From the NCBI RefSeq assembly GCF_014205015.1, contig NZ_JACHMO010000001.1:8308001-8372000 (forward strand): a DNA stretch of 64,000 bases. The letters run 5' to 3'. The stretch is from Saccharothrix ecbatanensis. GTDB taxonomy: Bacteria > Actinomycetota > Actinomycetes > Mycobacteriales > Pseudonocardiaceae. Positions within the stretch are counted from its first letter, which is position 1, and every line of letters starts with the position of its first letter. A model generated the notes under the pieces. It worked only from the letters and a program-made list of their open reading frames with translations, ran no database searches and had not been told where the DNA came from. Shown here piece by piece: positions 8,294 to 17,753 of this stretch. Made by a program: the position numbers and the translations under genes.

Positions 8294-9594
8294 GCGGTCC
8301 TCCTGAGGTGCATCGCGGCGTAGGAGCGCCAAGGGCGCCACGCGGTGTTGTCGCTGGTGGAGATGGTCGAGTTGGTTGCGCTGGTCGGGCTGGTCAGAGG
8401 GATGTCGGGGGCGCCGAGTACGCGCATCACGACGTACGAGGCGACGGACGGGCCGATGCCGGGGAACGCCGACAGCTCGGCGTGCAGTTCGTCGGCGTCA
8501 CGGCCCACGTCGACCTTCAACGCGCCGTCCGCCAACGCCCGCGCCACCGGCGAGTCGATCGCCGACGGTGCCGGGTACAGGTGCGTGACCGGGCCGTCCG
8601 GGCGTTCCAGCCGCTCACCCGGCGTGTTGTGGCCGAGCGCGCGGAGCAGGGTTTCCGCGCCGTCGACGCTGCCCGGCAGCCGCACGCCCGGCCGTGCCAG
8701 GACCGAGGGGCGCAACGTCGGATCGGCGGACAGGAAGTCGTCCACGGCCACCGGGTCGGCGTCCAGGTCCAGCAGGCGGCGCACCCGGCTCACGGCGCTG
8801 CCCAGGTCACGCAGGTCGGTCAACCGCAGCGAGCACGACACGTGACCCGCCGCCGGTTCCAGCCAGACGGTCGCCTGGCCGTGCGGCAGGCGCAGTGAGC
8901 GCGCGTAGCTGTGGTCCGTGACGTGCTCCACGCCCGGGATGGCGTTGGCGCGGAAGTAGGCGAGCAGGCCAGCCGCGTCGAACGGCGGCCGGTACGGGAG
9001 GCGGAGCGTGATGCGGCCCGCCGTGGTGGACGCGGTGCGGGCCGAGCGCATGGTCGACGGGGTGGCCGCGAACACCGTGCGGATCGTGTCGTTGAACTGC
9101 CGCACGCTGGCGAAACCGGCGGCGAACGCGATGTCGGCGAACGACAGGTCCGTCGTTTCGATCAGCAACCTCGCAGAATGCGCGCGGTGGGCCCGTGCCA
9201 AGGCCAACGGGCCGGCGCCCAGTTCGGCGGTCAGGACGCGGGTCAGGTGGCGTTCCGAGTAGCCGAGGCGCGACGCGAGCCCCGGGACGCCCTCGCGCTC
9301 CACCACGCCGTCCGAGATGAGACGCATGGCGCGCGCGGCCAGGTCGGCCCGGAGGTTCCACTCCGGGGAGCCGGGCACGGCGTCCGGCAGGCACCGCCGG
9401 CACGCCCGGTAGCCGGCGGACTGGGCGGCCGCCGCGGTGGGGTAGAACTCGGCGTTGCGGCGCTTCGGCGTCATGGCTGGGCACGACGGGCGGCAGTAGA
9501 TGCGGGTGGTGCGCACCGCGAGGATGAAGCACCCGTCGAAGCGGGCGTCGCGGGCCGCGACGGCCCGGTACGCGCGTTCGTCGTCGAGGAGCAT
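8290..9594 (-). CDS. alkA: Ada-AlkA fusion: methyl-phosphotriester sensor, AraC activator and 3-methyladenine glycosylase
   Basis: A protein of about 434 residues with three parts. (1) An Ada N-terminal zinc domain has Cys ligands in FDGCFILAVRTTRIYCRPSCPA and YRACRRCLPD. (2) An AraC helix-turn-helix segment follows (LASRLGYSERHLTRVL, LSFADIAFAAGFASVRQFNDTIR). (3) The AlkA N-terminal and helix-hairpin-helix glycosylase domain follows, with FPGIGPSVASYVVMRVLGAPD and the catalytic Asp nearby. The sensor Cys takes methyl groups from phosphotriesters and turns the protein into an activator of its own operon. ATG 9594 is preferred; GTG at about 9603 is possible. The last 30 residues are Thr/Ser-rich and less typical. 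It is coupled to ogt. Confidence 0.92.
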   Translation of the reverse strand: MLLDDERAYRAVAARDARFDGCFILAVRTTRIYCRPSCPAMTPKRRNAEFYPTAAAAQSAGYRACRRCLPDAVPGSPEWNLRADLAARAMRLISDGVVEREGVPGLASRLGYSERHLTRVLTAELGAGPLALARAHRAHSARLLIETTDLSFADIAFAAGFASVRQFNDTIRTVFAATPSTMRSARTASTTAGRITLRLPYRPPFDAAGLLAYFRANAIPGVEHVTDHSYARSLRLPHGQATVWLEPAAGHVSCSLRLTDLRDLGSAVSRVRRLLDLDADPVAVDDFLSADPTLRPSVLARPGVRLPGSVDGAETLLRALGHNTPGERLERPDGPVTHLYPAPSAIDSPVARALADGALKVDVGRDADELHAELSAFPGIGPSVASYVVMRVLGAPDIPLTSPTSATNSTISTSDNTAWRPWRSYAAMHLRRTA

Positions 9595-9674
9595 GTCGAC
9601 CACTCTGCCAGGGGCGGGAGGTCTGGTCTCGCGGGAATCGGACACGGCGTCGGGGACGCGTAGACTCACCCACC

Positions 9675-10754
<1,080 letters not shown>

Positions 10755-10763
10755 CGGGCGGGG

Positions 10764-11390
10764 TCACGCTGCCGGCATGAGCTTCGCCAGGTCGATGTCG
10801 ATCTCGAACGGCACTGTGACGTGCAGCGAGTCGCGGAAGAGGCCGGTCGGCGCGTAGGACCTGGTCGGCTCGTCCAGCTCGTAGACGTGCACGACCGGGC
10901 CGTCGGCCTCGTCCTCGACCAGCCAGTAGTGCCGGATGCCCGCCGCGGCGTACTTCCGCAGCTTGACCGTGCGGTCCCGGAAGGCGGATTCGGGTGAGAC
11001 GACCTCGACCACGAGCATCACATCCTCCGGTTCGAACCACGTCCGGTCCGGTTCGAACGGGGTGGTCGAGGCGACGATGTCGGGTTCAAGGCGGTTGCGG
11101 GCGTCGAGTCGGACCGTGATCTCCCGTTCGACCTCGACACCGTCGGGCGCGTCATCTCCAAGGGCTGTGGTGAGCCTGTCGATGATGCGACTGTGCCACG
11201 CCCGTTGCGGGGCCAGCATGAAAACGAGCGCTCCGTCGATGAGTTCGGTGTGTCGGGGCGCCTCGGTGAGTCGGTCCAGATCCTCCGCGAACCAGCCTTC
11301 CGCGCGCGGTGGGCGCATCCAGTCCGGCAAGTCGGTGGTCTCGACATCGTGCGATTCATCGTGCGATTCGATGAGTCGAGCGGCAATCAT
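10764..11390 (-). CDS. Uma2-family (DUF820) restriction-endonuclease-like protein
   Basis: A 208-residue PD-(D/E)XK-fold protein. The family hallmarks are LIDGALVFML, RLEPDIV, VMLVVEVVSPESAFRDRTVKLRKYAAAGIRHYWLVE and a beta-rich C-terminus. The PD...EVV...K triad is intact (EPDI, VVEVVS, KLRKY). Uma2 proteins are numerous in actinobacteria and cyanobacteria. They may be nucleases of mobile or defence origin, but the role is not established. ATG 11390 has AGGAG at a good distance; in-frame codons further up are not supported. It is convergent with ychF, 9 bp between stops. Confidence 0.8.
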   Translation of the reverse strand: MIAARLIESHDESHDVETTDLPDWMRPPRAEGWFAEDLDRLTEAPRHTELIDGALVFMLAPQRAWHSRIIDRLTTALGDDAPDGVEVEREITVRLDARNRLEPDIVASTTPFEPDRTWFEPEDVMLVVEVVSPESAFRDRTVKLRKYAAAGIRHYWLVEDEADGPVVHVYELDEPTRSYAPTGLFRDSLHVTVPFEIDIDLAKLMPAA

Positions 11391-11507
11391 GGGTGATCGG
11401 CTCCTAGGCGTGGTGGCGCTCGTGAACGCTAGGGCGGCGTCGGGTTCGGGGGTAGTCGCACGATGGCGTGGCCGGATCACGCTGTTGACCACTGGTACCA
11501 GGAAAGG

Positions 11508-11542
11508 CCTCGGGGCGGTGCGTTGAACGCACCGCCCCGAGG
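11508..11542 (-). terminator. hairpin terminator for the small membrane-peptide gene
   Basis: A perfect 15 bp GC-rich stem (arms 11508-11522 and 11528-11542) with a 5-nt loop. It lies directly downstream of the minus-strand small ORF that ends at 11558. On that strand it is followed by CCTTTCCT rather than a pure U-tract, as is common in high-GC actinobacteria. Confidence 0.7.
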
Positions 11543-11557
11543 TAGTGTGCTGTGACG

Positions 11558-11662
11558 TCAGCGCACCTGGTTGCGGCTGTAGCGGGCCAGGGCGAAGACA
11601 CCCCCCGCGGTGGCGAGCATGCCCAGTGCGGCGACGGTGAACACGACGATGTCGGCGGTCAT
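11558..11662 (-). CDS. 34-residue single-pass membrane peptide
   Basis: A short open frame starting MTADIVVFTVAALGMLATAG and ending in a basic tail (ARYSRNQVR). It has ATG at 11662, an AAGGGGAT ribosome site about 7 nt upstream, and a dedicated hairpin terminator just after the stop. Hydropathy predicts one transmembrane helix (about residues 4-26), N-out with positive charges inside. The combination of ribosome site, codon use and terminator argues for a real gene. I do not recognise a family. The neighbours are a Uma2 nuclease and a divergent GT87 mannosyltransferase, which give no clear hint. Confidence 0.7.
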   Translation of the reverse strand: MTADIVVFTVAALGMLATAGGVFALARYSRNQVR

Positions 11663-11764
11663 GCGGTTATCCCCTTGCGTTGATCTCCCACTCGTCTTGA
11701 CGCCCGGGTACCCGGTTTCGTGGCCTGACAGTCGTGCAATTCACACAATCGTGGAGGTATGAGG

Positions 11765-12982
11765 GTGGGACTGCGTGCACTGGAGGGACGGGCACTCGCG
11801 CTCGCGCCGTGGCTGTTCGGCCTCTCCATGCTCGGACACCTGGCGATGGTCGCCTTCCAGACGAAGATGACCATGGTGGACCTGATGGTCTACCGGAACG
11901 CCTCACCCGAGCTGTTCACCGGTCTGCTCTACGAGTGGCGGCTGAAGGAGTTCTCCGACCAGTTCGCCCTCCCGTTCACCTACCCGCCGTTCTCCGCGCT
12001 CGTCTTCGTCCCGCTCTCGTGGGTGCCGTGGGGCGCGGCACGGTGGTTCTGGCAGCTGGTCAGCCTCGCCTGCCTGTGGTTCATCACCCGCAAGTCGTTG
12101 CAGCTGGCGGGCAGCGCCGACCCCCGCCGCGCGCTGCTCTGGACCGGCCTGTTCATCTGGATCGAGCCGGTCCGCACCACGCTGAACTACGGGCAGATCA
12201 ACCTCGTGCTCGCGGCCCTCCTGCTCGGCACGATGGTCAGCGCCCGGAGCTGGGCACAGGGCGCGGGTGTCGGCATCGCGGCCGGGTTGAAGCTCACGCC
12301 CGCCATCTCCGGCCTCTACTTCCTGGTCACCCGCCGGTACAAGGCGGCGGTGTGGTCGATCGCGGCGTTCTTCGGCACGGTGGGGCTCGGCTACCTGATC
12401 TCGCCGAGCCTGTCGAACCAGTACTGGTTCCACCTGCTCGGTGACGCGACCCGCGTCGGCCCGGTCGGGTCGGCGATCAACCAGTCGCTGCGCGGCGCGC
12501 TGTCCCGCACGTTCGGCTACGACGTGGAGACCGGGCCGGTGTTCCTGGCCGGGGTGGCGGTGGCCGTCGTGCTCACCGGGTTCGCCCTGCACGCGGCGGT
12601 CAAGGCGCGGGACACGCTGGCGATGATCGTCACCGTGCAGTTCCTCGGCCTGCTCGTCTCGCCGATCTCGTGGAGCCACCACTGGGTGTGGGCGGTGCCC
12701 GCGCTGATGTGGCTGGTCTACCGGGCGGAGCACCGGCTGGCGACGATCACCGCGACCGCGTGGATCCTGGCGATCGGCAGCTACCTGATCTCGTTCCTGC
12801 TCAAGGTCCAGCCGTCGATCTGGATCATCCCGCGCCCCTGGTACTACGCCGTGCTCGGCTGGGCGTACCCGGCTGTGGGCGTGCTCACGCTCGTGACCGT
12901 CGCCGTGGTGCTGAGGCAGGCGAACCAGGCCGAGCGGTCACAGGAAGACGTCGAGCACCCCGTCGATCTCCTCCGCGAGTGA
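11765..12982 (+). CDS. GT87-family polyprenol-phosphate-mannose-dependent alpha-1,2-mannosyltransferase
   Basis: A polytopic membrane protein of about 405 residues with 9-11 hydrophobic segments. It has the DUF2029/GT87 features: an N-terminal VDLMVYRNAS loop with the putative catalytic Asp, FTYPPFSAL, NYGQINLVLAALLL, LKLTPAI and SWSHHWVW. This GT-C family includes mycobacterial PimE, which adds alpha-1,2-mannose to phosphatidylinositol mannosides or lipoglycans using polyprenyl-phosphate mannose on the outer face. The GTG at 11765 sits 8 nt after GGAGG, whereas ATG 11759 is too close to the ribosome site. Its 3' end overlaps the convergent pterin dehydratase by 45 bp. Confidence 0.85.
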   Translation: MGLRALEGRALALAPWLFGLSMLGHLAMVAFQTKMTMVDLMVYRNASPELFTGLLYEWRLKEFSDQFALPFTYPPFSALVFVPLSWVPWGAARWFWQLVSLACLWFITRKSLQLAGSADPRRALLWTGLFIWIEPVRTTLNYGQINLVLAALLLGTMVSARSWAQGAGVGIAAGLKLTPAISGLYFLVTRRYKAAVWSIAAFFGTVGLGYLISPSLSNQYWFHLLGDATRVGPVGSAINQSLRGALSRTFGYDVETGPVFLAGVAVAVVLTGFALHAAVKARDTLAMIVTVQFLGLLVSPISWSHHWVWAVPALMWLVYRAEHRLATITATAWILAIGSYLISFLLKVQPSIWIIPRPWYYAVLGWAYPAVGVLTLVTVAVVLRQANQAERSQEDVEHPVDLLRE

Positions 12983-13231
12983 CACGTCCAGCGCGGTGAT
13001 CCCGCCGCTGGAATGCGTGCTGCACCGGAACGTCAGCGTGCGCCAGCGGATGTCGATGTCCGGGTGGTGGTTGTCGTTCTCCGCGATCTCCGCCACCCGG
13101 TTCACCACCTGGAGCGCCTGCGAGAAGCTCTCCAGCTCCACCGTGCGCACCAGCACGGCGTCCTGGGCCTGCCACGAGGGCAGCTTCGTCAGTGCGGCGG
13201 TCACCTGGTCGTCGGTCAGCAGTTCGGCCAT
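12938..13231 (-). CDS. 4a-hydroxytetrahydrobiopterin dehydratase (PCD/DCoH family)
   Basis: A 97-residue protein with the PCD active-site motif ENDNHHPDIDI and the preceding AEIAE helix. It dehydrates 4a-hydroxy-tetrahydropterin, or acts as a stabiliser in other pterin enzymes. In bacteria without phenylalanine hydroxylase it may serve molybdopterin or folate recycling. ATG at 13231 gives the normal family length. The gene is convergent with, and overlaps, the GT87 3' end by 45 bp. The TPP riboswitch lies just upstream on the opposite strand. Confidence 0.92.
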   Translation of the reverse strand: MAELLTDDQVTAALTKLPSWQAQDAVLVRTVELESFSQALQVVNRVAEIAENDNHHPDIDIRWRTLTFRCSTHSSGGITALDVSLAEEIDGVLDVFL

Positions 13232-13273
13232 GGGCTCGATCGTCCCACCGCGCGGGGTAAGCTGCGCGTTCGC

Positions 13274-13364
13274 CACGGGAGTCCGGTGCTGCGCCGGGCT
13301 GAGAGGAAGGCGCGCGAGCCTTCGACCGTCCACACCTGATCCGGGTCATGCCGGTGTAGGGAGA
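13274..13364 (+). promoter_or_regulatory. TPP (THI-element) riboswitch
   Basis: The conserved thiamine-pyrophosphate aptamer landmarks appear in order: CACGGGAGTCC as the 5' P1/P2 strand, GGGCTGAGAGG at 13296-13306, and CTGATCCGGGTCATGCCGG at 13336-13354, then GTAGGGAGA at the 3' end. The 3' strand includes the GGGAGA just before ATG 13366, so ligand binding probably hides the ribosome-binding site. It controls the thiamine importer that follows. Confidence 0.95.
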
Positions 13365-13365
13365 G

Positions 13366-14403
13366 ATGATGTTTCGACGAGTGCTGACCACGGTGACCGC
13401 GTTCGCGCTGCTCACCGGCTGTTCGGTGACCGCGACGGAGACACAGCCGCCGGGGGCGCGGGTGGTCACGCTGGTGACGCACGACTCGTTCGCGCTCACC
13501 CCAGAGCTGCTGGACAAGTTCAAGGGCGCCACCGGCATCACGATCAAGCCGCTGGCCAGTGGTGACGCGGGCGAGGTGACGAACAAGCTGGTGCTCACCA
13601 AGGACGCCCCGATCGGTGACGTCGCGTTCGGCGTCGACTCCACGTTCGCCTCCCGTGCCCTCAAGGAGGGCGTGTTCGCCGAGTACGCGAGCCCGGAGGC
13701 GCAGAAGGGCGCGCAGCGCTACCAGCTCGACCCGCCGAACCGGCTGCACGCGGTGGACGTCGGCGACGTGTGCGTGAACATCGACGTGGCCGCGTTCAAG
13801 GACATCGGCGAGCCGAAGGGTTACGCGGACCTGGCCGACCCGAAGTACAAGGACATGCTGGTGGTCGAGGACCCGGCGACGTCCTCGCCCGGCCTGGCGT
13901 TCCTGCTCGGCACGGTCGACGAGTTCGGCGCGGACGGCTGGACGGACTACTGGACCCGGTTGAAGGCGAACGGCGTGAAGGTCGTCAGCGGCTGGGAGGA
14001 GGCCTACACCCAGGACTTCTCCGGTTCCGCCGGCAAGGGCCCGCGGCCGATCGTGGTGTCCTACGCGTCTTCGCCGTCCGCGGAGATCGGTGACGACGGC
14101 GCGGCGCGCACCAAGGCGCTGCTGGACACGTGCTACCGCCAGGTCGAGTACGCGGGCGTGCTGAACGGCGCGAGGAACCCCGAGGACGCGAAGAAGGTCG
14201 TGGACTTCCTGCTCGGCGAGCAGGTCCAGGCTGACGTGCCGGGCCAGATGTACGTCTACCCGTCACGTGAGGGTGTCGCGCTGCCCGAGGCGTGGACGAA
14301 GGCCGCGCCGCTGCCCGCCACCGCCCGATCGCTGCCCGCCGCCGACGTCGACGCGAAGCGCGAGCAGTGGGTGCAGCAGTGGCGCATGCTGGTCCAAAGC
14401 TGA
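13366..14403 (+). CDS. thiB: thiamine ABC transporter substrate-binding lipoprotein
   Basis: A 345-residue lipoprotein. The signal peptide ends in the lipobox LLTGC (Cys about residue 19). The mature protein is a type-2 periplasmic-binding fold of the ThiB/TbpA family (VTLVTHDSFALTPELLDKF, PIGDVAFGVDSTFASRALKEGVF, GDVCVNIDVAAF, YASSPSAEI, GQMYVYPSREGVALP). It captures thiamine or TPP outside the membrane. The TPP riboswitch directly upstream and the permease and ATPase downstream settle the assignment. Confidence 0.93.
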   Translation: MMFRRVLTTVTAFALLTGCSVTATETQPPGARVVTLVTHDSFALTPELLDKFKGATGITIKPLASGDAGEVTNKLVLTKDAPIGDVAFGVDSTFASRALKEGVFAEYASPEAQKGAQRYQLDPPNRLHAVDVGDVCVNIDVAAFKDIGEPKGYADLADPKYKDMLVVEDPATSSPGLAFLLGTVDEFGADGWTDYWTRLKANGVKVVSGWEEAYTQDFSGSAGKGPRPIVVSYASSPSAEIGDDGAARTKALLDTCYRQVEYAGVLNGARNPEDAKKVVDFLLGEQVQADVPGQMYVYPSREGVALPEAWTKAAPLPATARSLPAADVDAKREQWVQQWRMLVQS

Positions 14404-15992
14404 GTCCACGGCTGGGCCCACGGCTGGGTTGGTCGCTCGCGGCGCTGCTGCCGCTGGCGTTCCTGGGGGTGTTCTTCGCCTGGCCGGTGCTGGCGATCGT
14501 CGCGCTCGGCCTGGGCGAGGGTGGCGTGCTGCCCGCCCTGGCCCGCGCCGACACGTGGGACCTGGTCGCGTTCACCCTCGGCCAAGCCGCTGCGGCGACG
14601 GTGTTGGCGCTGGTCACGGGCATGCCGGTGGCGTTCCTGCTGGCCCGTTGCCGGGTGCGCGGCACGGGGGTGGTGCGGGCGGCGGTGATGGTGCCGTTCG
14701 TGCTGCCGACCGTGGTGGTCGGGCTGGCGTTCCGGGCGTTGTGGCCGGACGGCGGTGTGCTGCCGATCGTGCTGGCCAACGCGTTCTTCAACGTCGCCGT
14801 GGTCGCCCGCACGGTCGGTGGCCTGTGGGCGCGGGTGGATCGGCGGGCGGAGGACGCGGCCCGTGCGCTCGGTGCGTCACGCTTCCGCGCGTTCACGTCG
14901 GTGGTGCTGCCGTCGTTGGCTCCGGCGATCGGGTCGGCGGCGTCGGTGGTGTTCCTGTTCTGCGCCACCAGTTTCGGGGTGGTGCTGGTGCTCGGCGGCG
15001 CGCGCCACCGCACGTTGGAGACCGAGATCTACCTGCGCACGGTGCAGCTGTTCGACCTGTCGGGCGCCGCCGCGTTGTCGCTGGTGCAGTTCGCCGCCGT
15101 GATCGCGGTGCTGGTGATCGGCGGTGCGGCGCGGCGGAAGCGGGAGAAGGCGTTGCCGCTGCGGATCGAGCCGCCGCGTCGGCCGACCGGCGGCGAGTGG
15201 GGCGTGGTCGTGGCGGCCTGGCTGGTGGTGTTGGCGCTGCTCACGCCCGTCGTGGGGCTGATCGTGCGGTCTCTGGCGACCGACGACGGCTGGAGTTTCG
15301 CCGGGTACGCGGCGCTGGCCGGCACGGGGGAGCGCGGCACGCTGGCGGTGTCCGGCCTCGACGCGGCGCTGAACTCGGTGCGCACGGCCACTGACGCGAC
15401 GGTGGTGGCGCTGCTGGTGGGCGTGGTGTCGGCGGTGGTGCTGGTGGGGCTGCGGCGGCACCGTTCGTGGTTCGCGGAGACGTTGGACACCGCGTTGATG
15501 CTGCCGCTGGGCGTGTCGGCGGTGACCCTCGGCTTCGGCTACCTGATCACGATGGACGCCCTGCCCGGCGATTTCCGCACGTCACCGCTGCTCGTGCCGC
15601 TGGCCCAGGCGTTGGTGGTGACGCCGTTGATCGTGCGGATCGTGCTGCCGGTGCTGCGTGCGGTGGACGAACGGCTGCGGCAGGCGGCGGCGACGTTGGG
15701 CGCCAGTCCGTGGCGGGTGTGGTGGGAGGTGGACTTCCCGTTGGCGGCGCGGTCGTTGCTCGCGGCGGCGGGGTTCGGGTTCGTGGTGGCGTTGGGTGAG
15801 TTCGGCGCGACGAGCTTCCTGGCCCGGCCGGACGCGCCGACGTTGCCGGTGGTGATCGCCCGGCTGATGTCGCGTCCGGGGGAGTTGAACAGCCAGATGG
15901 CTTATGCGGCGTGCGCGTTGCTGATGGTGGTGACGACCGCGGCGGTGTTGGTGATCGAGCGGCTGCGGGCGCCGAGCGGCGGGGAGTTCTGA
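14379..15992 (+). CDS. thiP: thiamine ABC transporter permease (two fused permease domains)
   Basis: About 537 residues with roughly twelve membrane segments in two BPD_transp_1 halves. Each half has an EAA-type loop: RRAEDAARALGASRFRAFTSVVLPSL in the first, and ERLRQAAATLGASPWRVWWEVDFPLA in the second. It forms the channel of the thiamine importer. The start is not certain: GTG at 14379 overlaps the 3' end of thiB by 25 bp, and GTG 14367 or a CTG at 14400 overlapping the thiB stop are alternatives. The stop overlaps the ATPase start by one base. Confidence 0.9.
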   Translation: MAHAGPKLSPRLGPRLGWSLAALLPLAFLGVFFAWPVLAIVALGLGEGGVLPALARADTWDLVAFTLGQAAAATVLALVTGMPVAFLLARCRVRGTGVVRAAVMVPFVLPTVVVGLAFRALWPDGGVLPIVLANAFFNVAVVARTVGGLWARVDRRAEDAARALGASRFRAFTSVVLPSLAPAIGSAASVVFLFCATSFGVVLVLGGARHRTLETEIYLRTVQLFDLSGAAALSLVQFAAVIAVLVIGGAARRKREKALPLRIEPPRRPTGGEWGVVVAAWLVVLALLTPVVGLIVRSLATDDGWSFAGYAALAGTGERGTLAVSGLDAALNSVRTATDATVVALLVGVVSAVVLVGLRRHRSWFAETLDTALMLPLGVSAVTLGFGYLITMDALPGDFRTSPLLVPLAQALVVTPLIVRIVLPVLRAVDERLRQAAATLGASPWRVWWEVDFPLAARSLLAAAGFGFVVALGEFGATSFLARPDAPTLPVVIARLMSRPGELNSQMAYAACALLMVVTTAAVLVIERLRAPSGGEF

Positions 15993-16978
15993 TGTCGTTG
16001 CGGGTCAACGGGTTGAGCGTCCGGTACGGTCCCGTCGCCGCTGTGTCCGATGTGGACTTGGCTATCGCGGACGGTGAGGTGGTGGCGCTGCTCGGGCCGT
16101 CCGGGTGCGGCAAGTCGACGTTGCTGCGGGCGGTGGCCGGGTTGGAGCCGGTCGACGCGGGCGTGGTGTCGTGGGACGGGGTGGACCTGGCCGGGACGCC
16201 CGTGCACCGGCGTGGGTTCGGGCTGGTGTTCCAGGACGGTCAGCTGTTCCCGCACCGGGACGTGGCGGGCAACGTGGCGTTCGGGCTGCGGATGCACCGG
16301 GTGGAGCGGGAGGCGCGCGAGAAGCGGGTGTCTTCGCTGCTGGAACTGGTCGGTCTCGCGGGTTACCGGAAGCGGCGGGTGACGTCGTTGTCCGGTGGTG
16401 AGCAGCAGCGGGTCGCTCTGGCGCGTGCGCTGGCGCCACGGCCGAAGCTGTTGTTGCTGGACGAGCCGCTGTCCGCACTGGACCGGGCGTTGCGGGAGCA
16501 GTTGGCGGTGGACCTGGCGCGGCTGCTGCGGGAGACGGGTGCGACGGCGTTGGTGGTGACGCATGATCACGACGAGGCGTTCACGCTGGCCGACCGGGTG
16601 GCGGTGATGCGGGCGGGGCGGATCGTGCAGGTCGGCGTGCCGACGGAGGTGTGGCAGCGGCCGGCGGACGTCGAGACGGCGCGGTTCTTGGGCTGCGGCA
16701 AGGTGTTGCCGGCTTCGGCGGCGCGGGCGTTGGTGGGGGTGGACGGTCGGGTGGGGCTGCGGGCGACGGCGTTGCGCGTCGATCCGGAGGGCGTGATCGA
16801 GGCGGAGGTGCTGGAACGCGTCCACCGCCGTGACCACGTCCGGTTGTTGGTGCGGCTGTCGGACTGGTCCTCTGACGGTGACGAGTTCGAGGCGGTGGCG
16901 CCGGTCGCCGAGCCGCCGTCGCCGGGGGATGTGGTCAGGCTGTCGGTGGACCACGACGGGGTCGCGGTCATCGGCTGA
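15992..16978 (+). CDS. thiamine ABC transporter ATP-binding protein
   Basis: A 328-residue ATPase with Walker A GPSGCGKST, Q-loop FQDGQLFPH, signature LSGGEQQR, Walker B LLLLDEPLSALD and H-loop VTHDHDEAF. A C-terminal extension of about 100 residues resembles the TOBE-type regulatory domain of iron/polyamine importers (FbpC/PotA). This is longer than enterobacterial ThiQ, so the protein may be FbpC-derived, but its operon places it with thiamine uptake. ATG 15992 overlaps the permease stop (TGATG). Confidence 0.9.
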   Translation: MSLRVNGLSVRYGPVAAVSDVDLAIADGEVVALLGPSGCGKSTLLRAVAGLEPVDAGVVSWDGVDLAGTPVHRRGFGLVFQDGQLFPHRDVAGNVAFGLRMHRVEREAREKRVSSLLELVGLAGYRKRRVTSLSGGEQQRVALARALAPRPKLLLLDEPLSALDRALREQLAVDLARLLRETGATALVVTHDHDEAFTLADRVAVMRAGRIVQVGVPTEVWQRPADVETARFLGCGKVLPASAARALVGVDGRVGLRATALRVDPEGVIEAEVLERVHRRDHVRLLVRLSDWSSDGDEFEAVAPVAEPPSPGDVVRLSVDHDGVAVIG

Positions 16979-17027
16979 ATGGACCATTCATCTGCTTGAA
17001 CGCCCGCCGGCCCCGTCTCCGACCCCG

Positions 17028-17091
17028 GAATTGTCAGACCCCGCCGGTAAGATCAAAGCAGGGGTCCCCTTGGCGAGGACCCCTGCGAAGC
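17028..17091. repeat. dispersed 64-bp element, copy A
   Basis: This begins GAATTGTC and ends CCTGCGAAGC. It contains a 9-bp hairpin (17059-17067 with 17077-17085) around CCTTGGCGA. A clearly related 65-bp sequence, with the same ends and the same CCCCTTGGCG core, lies at 49655-49719 inside cydD. Both copies are followed within a few bases by short tandem repeats. No coding function is apparent. Confidence 0.75.
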
Positions 17092-17093
17092 AT

Positions 17094-17203
17094 GGCCGGC
17101 GACTTCGCCGAGCACGGCCGGCGACTTCGCCGAACACGACCGGCGACTTCGCCGAGCACGGCCGGCGACTTCGCCGAACACGACCGGCGACTTCGCCGAG
17201 CAC
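17094..17203. repeat. five tandem 22-bp repeats in an intergenic region
   Basis: Five head-to-tail 22-bp units of the form GGCCGGCGACTTCGCCGAGCAC. They alternate between G and A at two positions (GAGCAC/GAACAC and GGCC/GACC), followed by a partial sixth. Each unit contains CGGCGACTTCGCCG, an imperfect palindrome, so a transcript would form a series of small hairpins. The array fills the gap between the thiamine ATPase stop and the GNAT stop, a convergent junction. Confidence 0.85.
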
Positions 17204-17221
17204 GGCCGACGAGTGCCGCCA

Positions 17222-17749
17222 TCACCTGGCGCTGAAATCCAGGGCGTACTCGACGTCCCCGTGCTCCGCACCCTCGATGTAGTCCGGCCACTCCTCGTGG
17301 AACGTCCGCACGTACCGCAACCCGGCCTTCTCCAACACCCGCCGCGACCCGGTGTTCACCACCATCGCGTACGCCACGATCCGCGCCAGCCCTTCCTCCG
17401 AACCGAAAGCGACCAGCGCGGACGCGCCCTCCGTGGCGTAGCCGTGCCCCCAGAAGTCCGGGTGCAGCCGGAACCCGAGTTCGGCCACCCCCTCGCCGAC
17501 CGGGCTCAGCTCGAACCAGCCGATGAACGCGCCCGAAGCCTTCTCGTGCGCCGCCCACCAGCCCGGCCCGCCCAGCACCTTCGGCAGCACGACCCGCTCC
17601 ACCTCGGCCCGTGACACCGGCTTGCCGTCCTCGATGTGCCGCATCACCCGCGGCTCGCCGAGGAGCCACGCCACCAAGTCCACATCGGACGAGGACGAGG
17701 TGAACTTGCGCAACACCAACCGCTCAGTCTCCACGACCTCGACGACCAC
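17222..17749 (-). CDS. GNAT acetyltransferase, RimJ/RimL type
   Basis: A 175-residue acetyltransferase. It has the ETERLVLRKF start, a middle FIGWFELSPV strand, the acetyl-CoA loop region (GVAELGFRLHPDFWGHGYATEG) and NTGSRRVLEKAGLRYVRTF. Members acetylate ribosomal-protein N-termini, antibiotics or amino acids; the target here is unknown. The GTG at 17749 lies 4 bp after the stop of the ABC permease, so it is the last gene of the LolA-ABC operon. It might modify or inactivate the transporter's substrate (inference from position only). Confidence 0.85.
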   Translation of the reverse strand: MVVEVVETERLVLRKFTSSSSDVDLVAWLLGEPRVMRHIEDGKPVSRAEVERVVLPKVLGGPGWWAAHEKASGAFIGWFELSPVGEGVAELGFRLHPDFWGHGYATEGASALVAFGSEEGLARIVAYAMVVNTGSRRVLEKAGLRYVRTFHEEWPDYIEGAEHGDVEYALDFSAR

Positions 17750-17753
17750 AGAC

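Noticed and set aside
17094..17203. Tandem 22-bp units considered as a CRISPR array
   Set aside because: The units are directly adjacent with no unique spacers, and there are no cas genes nearby.
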